This document shows positions 5,166 through 6,646 of a DNA stretch of 6,646 nucleotides, piece after piece. The notes below the pieces were generated by a model, which saw only the letters and a list, made by a program, of their open reading frames with translations, had not been told where the DNA came from and did no database searches. This DNA is from a bacterium. GTDB taxonomy: Bacteria; Patescibacteriota; Minisyncoccia; UBA6257; 2-01-FULL-56-20. The stretch covers positions 1 through 6,646 of the forward strand of contig JAKAGE010000042.1 of NCBI GenBank assembly GCA_021817655.1, written 5' to 3'. The position numbers were made by a program, and so were the translations under genes. Numbering within the stretch: position 1 is the stretch's first letter; every line of letters starts with the position of its first letter.

Positions 5166-5429
5166 CTAGTTGGTGGTTTTGGCATCCGGGCGCTCCGCGA
5201 AGATCGCATCGAGCAGTATTGCGACCTTCCGGTCCGGGAGATGGACAGCATCGGGAAACATCCGGCGGATTCCGTTGCGGCGCGCCATCGCGCACATGCA
5301 GTCGATCGCCAGCTTCCGTATTGCGGAATCGGTGCTGGGATTATTGATGACCCCGATCAGGGCCTGTTCTTCGGAGCGGAGCTCCACTGGCGGCGTTGCC
5401 GTCCGAATATCCTCTTCCACTGTTACCAC
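5166..5429 (-). CDS. 87-aa soluble protein, function unknown
   Basis: The product has no membrane segment or signal peptide. An acidic, probably flexible start (VTVEEDIRTATPPVELR) is followed by a region rich in likely alpha helices (EEQALIGVI at 20-28; AIRKLAIDCMCAMARR at 36-51; DRKVAILLDAIFAERPD at 66-82). The spacing suggests a compact helical fold of three helices. I recognise no family or catalytic motif. The start is GTG at 5429, chosen because a GGAGGA ribosome binding site lies 6 bases upstream and no ATG fits. A strong terminator follows, so this is a single-gene unit, divergent from the aminotransferase gene across an 88-base spacer. Good expression signals make it a real gene; the role is unknown. 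Confidence 0.77.
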   Translation of the reverse strand: MVTVEEDIRTATPPVELRSEEQALIGVINNPSTDSAIRKLAIDCMCAMARRNGIRRMFPDAVHLPDRKVAILLDAIFAERPDAKTTN

Positions 5430-5435
5430 GTTCTT

Positions 5436-5441
5436 TCCTCC
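5436..5441 (-). promoter_or_regulatory. ribosome binding site that fixes the GTG start of the 87-aa gene
   Basis: GGAGGA on the minus strand is 6 bases upstream of the GTG at 5429. This strong match decides the unusual start codon. Confidence 0.8.
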
Positions 5442-5466
5442 GTATAGGATAAAAAGTGCAGCCCAT

Positions 5467-5472
5467 AGTATA
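5467..5472 (-). promoter_or_regulatory. possible -10 element of the 87-aa gene
   Basis: TATACT on the minus strand matches the -10 consensus at 5 of 6 positions. It would start transcription near 5460, giving a leader of about 30 bases that contains the ribosome binding site. The -35 position (TTTCAT) is poor. Confidence 0.35.
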
Positions 5473-5499
5473 CCCTATAGCGGGAAAATATGAAAGGGC

Positions 5500-5510
5500 T
5501 ATAATGGAGA
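5500..5510 (+). promoter_or_regulatory. -10 TATAAT abutting GGAGA ribosome binding site of the aminotransferase gene
   Basis: A perfect TATAAT (5500-5505) is immediately followed by GGAGA (5506-5510), which sits 7 bases before the ATG. Both cannot work in the same transcript: if TATAAT is the -10, transcription starts near 5512 and the ribosome binding site is not transcribed. Either the gene is made from a nearly leaderless mRNA, or another upstream promoter is used and GGAGA is the ribosome binding site. No convincing -35 is seen. Confidence 0.5.
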
Positions 5511-5517
5511 TACCGCT

Positions 5518-6480
5518 ATGCCTTCTTTTGACTATCATTCCGGACAGGCTTTCATGCGCGATGCGTTCGTGCCGTTCCAGGATGCCACGGTGAGCATCGC
5601 ATCGTCGCCGGTGCTCTATGGGCTTTCGGTCTATACGGTGTTCGGCGTCAATGCGAACGAGGCGGAGAAGAAGCGCTATGCGTTCCGTCTGCAGGATCAT
5701 TATCGCCGGCTCGTGAATTCCGCGGCGATCATGGACATGCATAATTTTGCGGCGGCATGGCCGTACGAGCGGTTCGAGGCGACGATGCGCGAACTCATCG
5801 CGCGCAACGCGGCGGCGTTCGGCGCGGGGGAGGATGTGCTCGTGCGCGTGACGGTGTTCGTCGACGAGCTCATTGCGGGAACGAAGATCCATGGGCTCCG
5901 GCATGCGCTTTCGGCGTACGTTTATCCGATGGGACAGATCCTTCCGCGCACGGGCGTGAATGTGTGCGTTTCGAGCTGGGCCCACGGCATGGACAACGTG
6001 ATCCCCCCGCGGGCGAAGGTGAACGGGCTCTATGCGAACAATTCGCTCGCCAAGAACGAGGCGCTCATGAACGGATATGACGATGCGATCGCGCTCGACG
6101 CCCAGGGACGCGTCACGGAGGCGACGGTCGCGAACCTGTTCATCGTCCGGAACGGCATGCTGATCACGCCCGGCGTGGATACGGATCTGCTCGAAGGCAT
6201 CACGCGGGCGAGCATCATCGCGATCGCCCGGGCCGCGGGGTTCGCGGTTGCGGAGCGGGCGGTGGACCGTACGGAACTTTATATCGCCGATGAGGCGTTC
6301 ATCTGCGGCAGCTCGGCGCGCATCACTCCGGTCCTCTCGGTCGACAAGCGGTTGGTGGGTACGGCGACGGACCATCCGGGCGCCGTCGGGCCGATCACGA
6401 AGCAGCTGTCCGGACTCTATGAGGCCGCCCAGCGGGGCACCGACGGGGGCACGTGGAATGCGTGGAGGATGACGGTCTGA
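5518..6480 (+). CDS. ilvE: class IV aminotransferase, branched-chain amino acid aminotransferase type
   Basis: The 320-aa protein is a fold-type IV PLP enzyme, most like IlvE. IlvE exchanges the amino group between glutamate and the keto acids of leucine, isoleucine and valine in the cytoplasm. RLQDHYRRL (57-65) matches the IlvE RLxxHxxRL motif. K167 in RAKVNGLYANN is the expected PLP Schiff-base lysine (equivalent to KxGGNY of IlvE). Residues 201-230 fit the class IV signature: ExTxxNLF, then a LxT element and EGITR. GSSARITPV (264-272) corresponds to the PLP-phosphate loop GTAAEITPV. Length is normal for the family. VTEATVANLF replaces the usual SEGxGENLF, so substrate preference may differ; a D-amino-acid aminotransferase or aminodeoxychorismate lyase cannot be fully excluded, but the length and HxxRL motif favour IlvE. 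No other branched-chain biosynthesis gene is nearby, so it may serve amino acid interconversion or degradation. Confidence 0.88.
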   Translation: MPSFDYHSGQAFMRDAFVPFQDATVSIASSPVLYGLSVYTVFGVNANEAEKKRYAFRLQDHYRRLVNSAAIMDMHNFAAAWPYERFEATMRELIARNAAAFGAGEDVLVRVTVFVDELIAGTKIHGLRHALSAYVYPMGQILPRTGVNVCVSSWAHGMDNVIPPRAKVNGLYANNSLAKNEALMNGYDDAIALDAQGRVTEATVANLFIVRNGMLITPGVDTDLLEGITRASIIAIARAAGFAVAERAVDRTELYIADEAFICGSSARITPVLSVDKRLVGTATDHPGAVGPITKQLSGLYEAAQRGTDGGTWNAWRMTV

Positions 6481-6500
6481 TTCCCGGTTGTAGTAAAAGA

Positions 6501-6518
6501 GGGGATACGCGCGTCCCC
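6501..6518 (+). promoter_or_regulatory. GC-rich hairpin between the aminotransferase and the next gene
   Basis: GGGGA (6501-6505) pairs with TCCCC (6514-6518) around a self-complementary ACGCGCGT core. It lies 20 bases after the aminotransferase stop and ends 10 bases before the next ATG. No T-run follows, so it is a poor terminator. The G-rich arm (AGAGGGG) is the only ribosome-binding-like sequence for the next gene, so the hairpin may affect its translation. Confidence 0.35.
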
Positions 6519-6528
6519 GATTCTCATT

Positions 6529-6646
6529 ATGAAAAGATCGACCATCGTCACGTTCGTCGGTATCGCCGCGGTGGGTGTCGCGGGGATTTTGTTTACGCTT
6601 CAGAGAAGTTCGCCCGGCATTTCGGGCGGGACGGCGGCGAAGATCG
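6529..6646 (+). CDS. N-terminus of a secreted or membrane-anchored protein, cut by the window end
   Basis: Only the first 39 codons are present. They begin MKRS, with two basic residues, then a hydrophobic stretch of about 20 residues (TIVTFVGIAAVGVAGILFTL, 5-24), then a polar Ser/Gly-rich segment (SSPGISGGTA). This is the shape of an uncleaved membrane anchor or a Sec signal peptide; no lipobox Cys is seen in the visible part. CPR genomes often encode anchored thioredoxin-like or redox proteins with such N-termini, but nothing here identifies the domain. The gene starts 48 bases after the aminotransferase stop, on the same strand, with no clear terminator between, so co-transcription is possible. 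Confidence 0.62.
   Translation, partial: MKRSTIVTFVGIAAVGVAGILFTLQRSSPGISGGTAAKI

Noticed and set aside
5341..6375. Long antisense reading frame opposite the aminotransferase gene
   Set aside because: It is an Arg/His-rich frame typical of the reverse strand of GC-rich coding DNA; the plus frame has clear family motifs.
1..6646. CRISPR array, insertion sequence or transposase
   Set aside because: No regularly spaced repeats, no transposase reading frame and no terminal inverted repeats were seen.

Overview
The window looks like chromosomal DNA of a small-genome bacterium, most likely a member of the Patescibacteria (CPR, Parcubacteria-like). Three things suggest this: a very short IF-2 (507 aa) with almost nothing in front of its GTPase domain; an HNH endonuclease of the type I associate with CPR genomes, embedded beside tRNA genes; and three tRNA genes without encoded CCA. 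Most genes are GC-rich (roughly 60% or more), while the HNH gene is near 43% by hand count. The phylum call is inference; no rRNA is present to confirm it.

Left part, minus strand (1-1724): a tRNA-Ser(GCU) is followed by a b6-type cytochrome b gene with its own extended -10 promoter. Directly after the cytochrome b stop lies the middle of a P-type ATPase (DKTGT phosphorylation motif) that has lost its N-terminal half and runs off the window edge. Divergent from this, on the plus strand (1776-3852), is a translation unit: infB (IF-2), rbfA, and a tRNA-Cys(GCA) starting two bases after the rbfA stop.

Middle (3909-4462): an AT-richer HNH endonuclease gene lies between tRNA-Cys and tRNA-Leu(UAA). 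Its last seven codons and stop codon lie inside tRNA-Leu, so the endonuclease reading frame is completed by the tRNA gene. Next comes a gene-free 244-base stretch (4463-4706) with complementary ends, several hairpins and a minus-strand terminator-like structure. I could not match it to a known RNA family.

Right part (4707-6646): two small minus-strand orphan genes follow, a 92-aa three-helix membrane protein and an 87-aa soluble protein. Each has a clear ribosome binding site, and the 87-aa gene has a textbook terminator. A divergent plus-strand branched-chain-type (class IV) aminotransferase gene comes next, and the start of a gene for a signal-peptide or membrane-anchored protein is cut by the window end.

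The genes do not form one pathway. The clear functional groups are translation (infB, rbfA, three tRNAs) and membrane bioenergetics (cytochrome b, ATPase remnant). The strongest unusual signals are the HNH/tRNA-Leu overlap, the abrupt ATPase truncation, the unassigned structured region, and promoters so close to start codons that mRNAs may be nearly leaderless.
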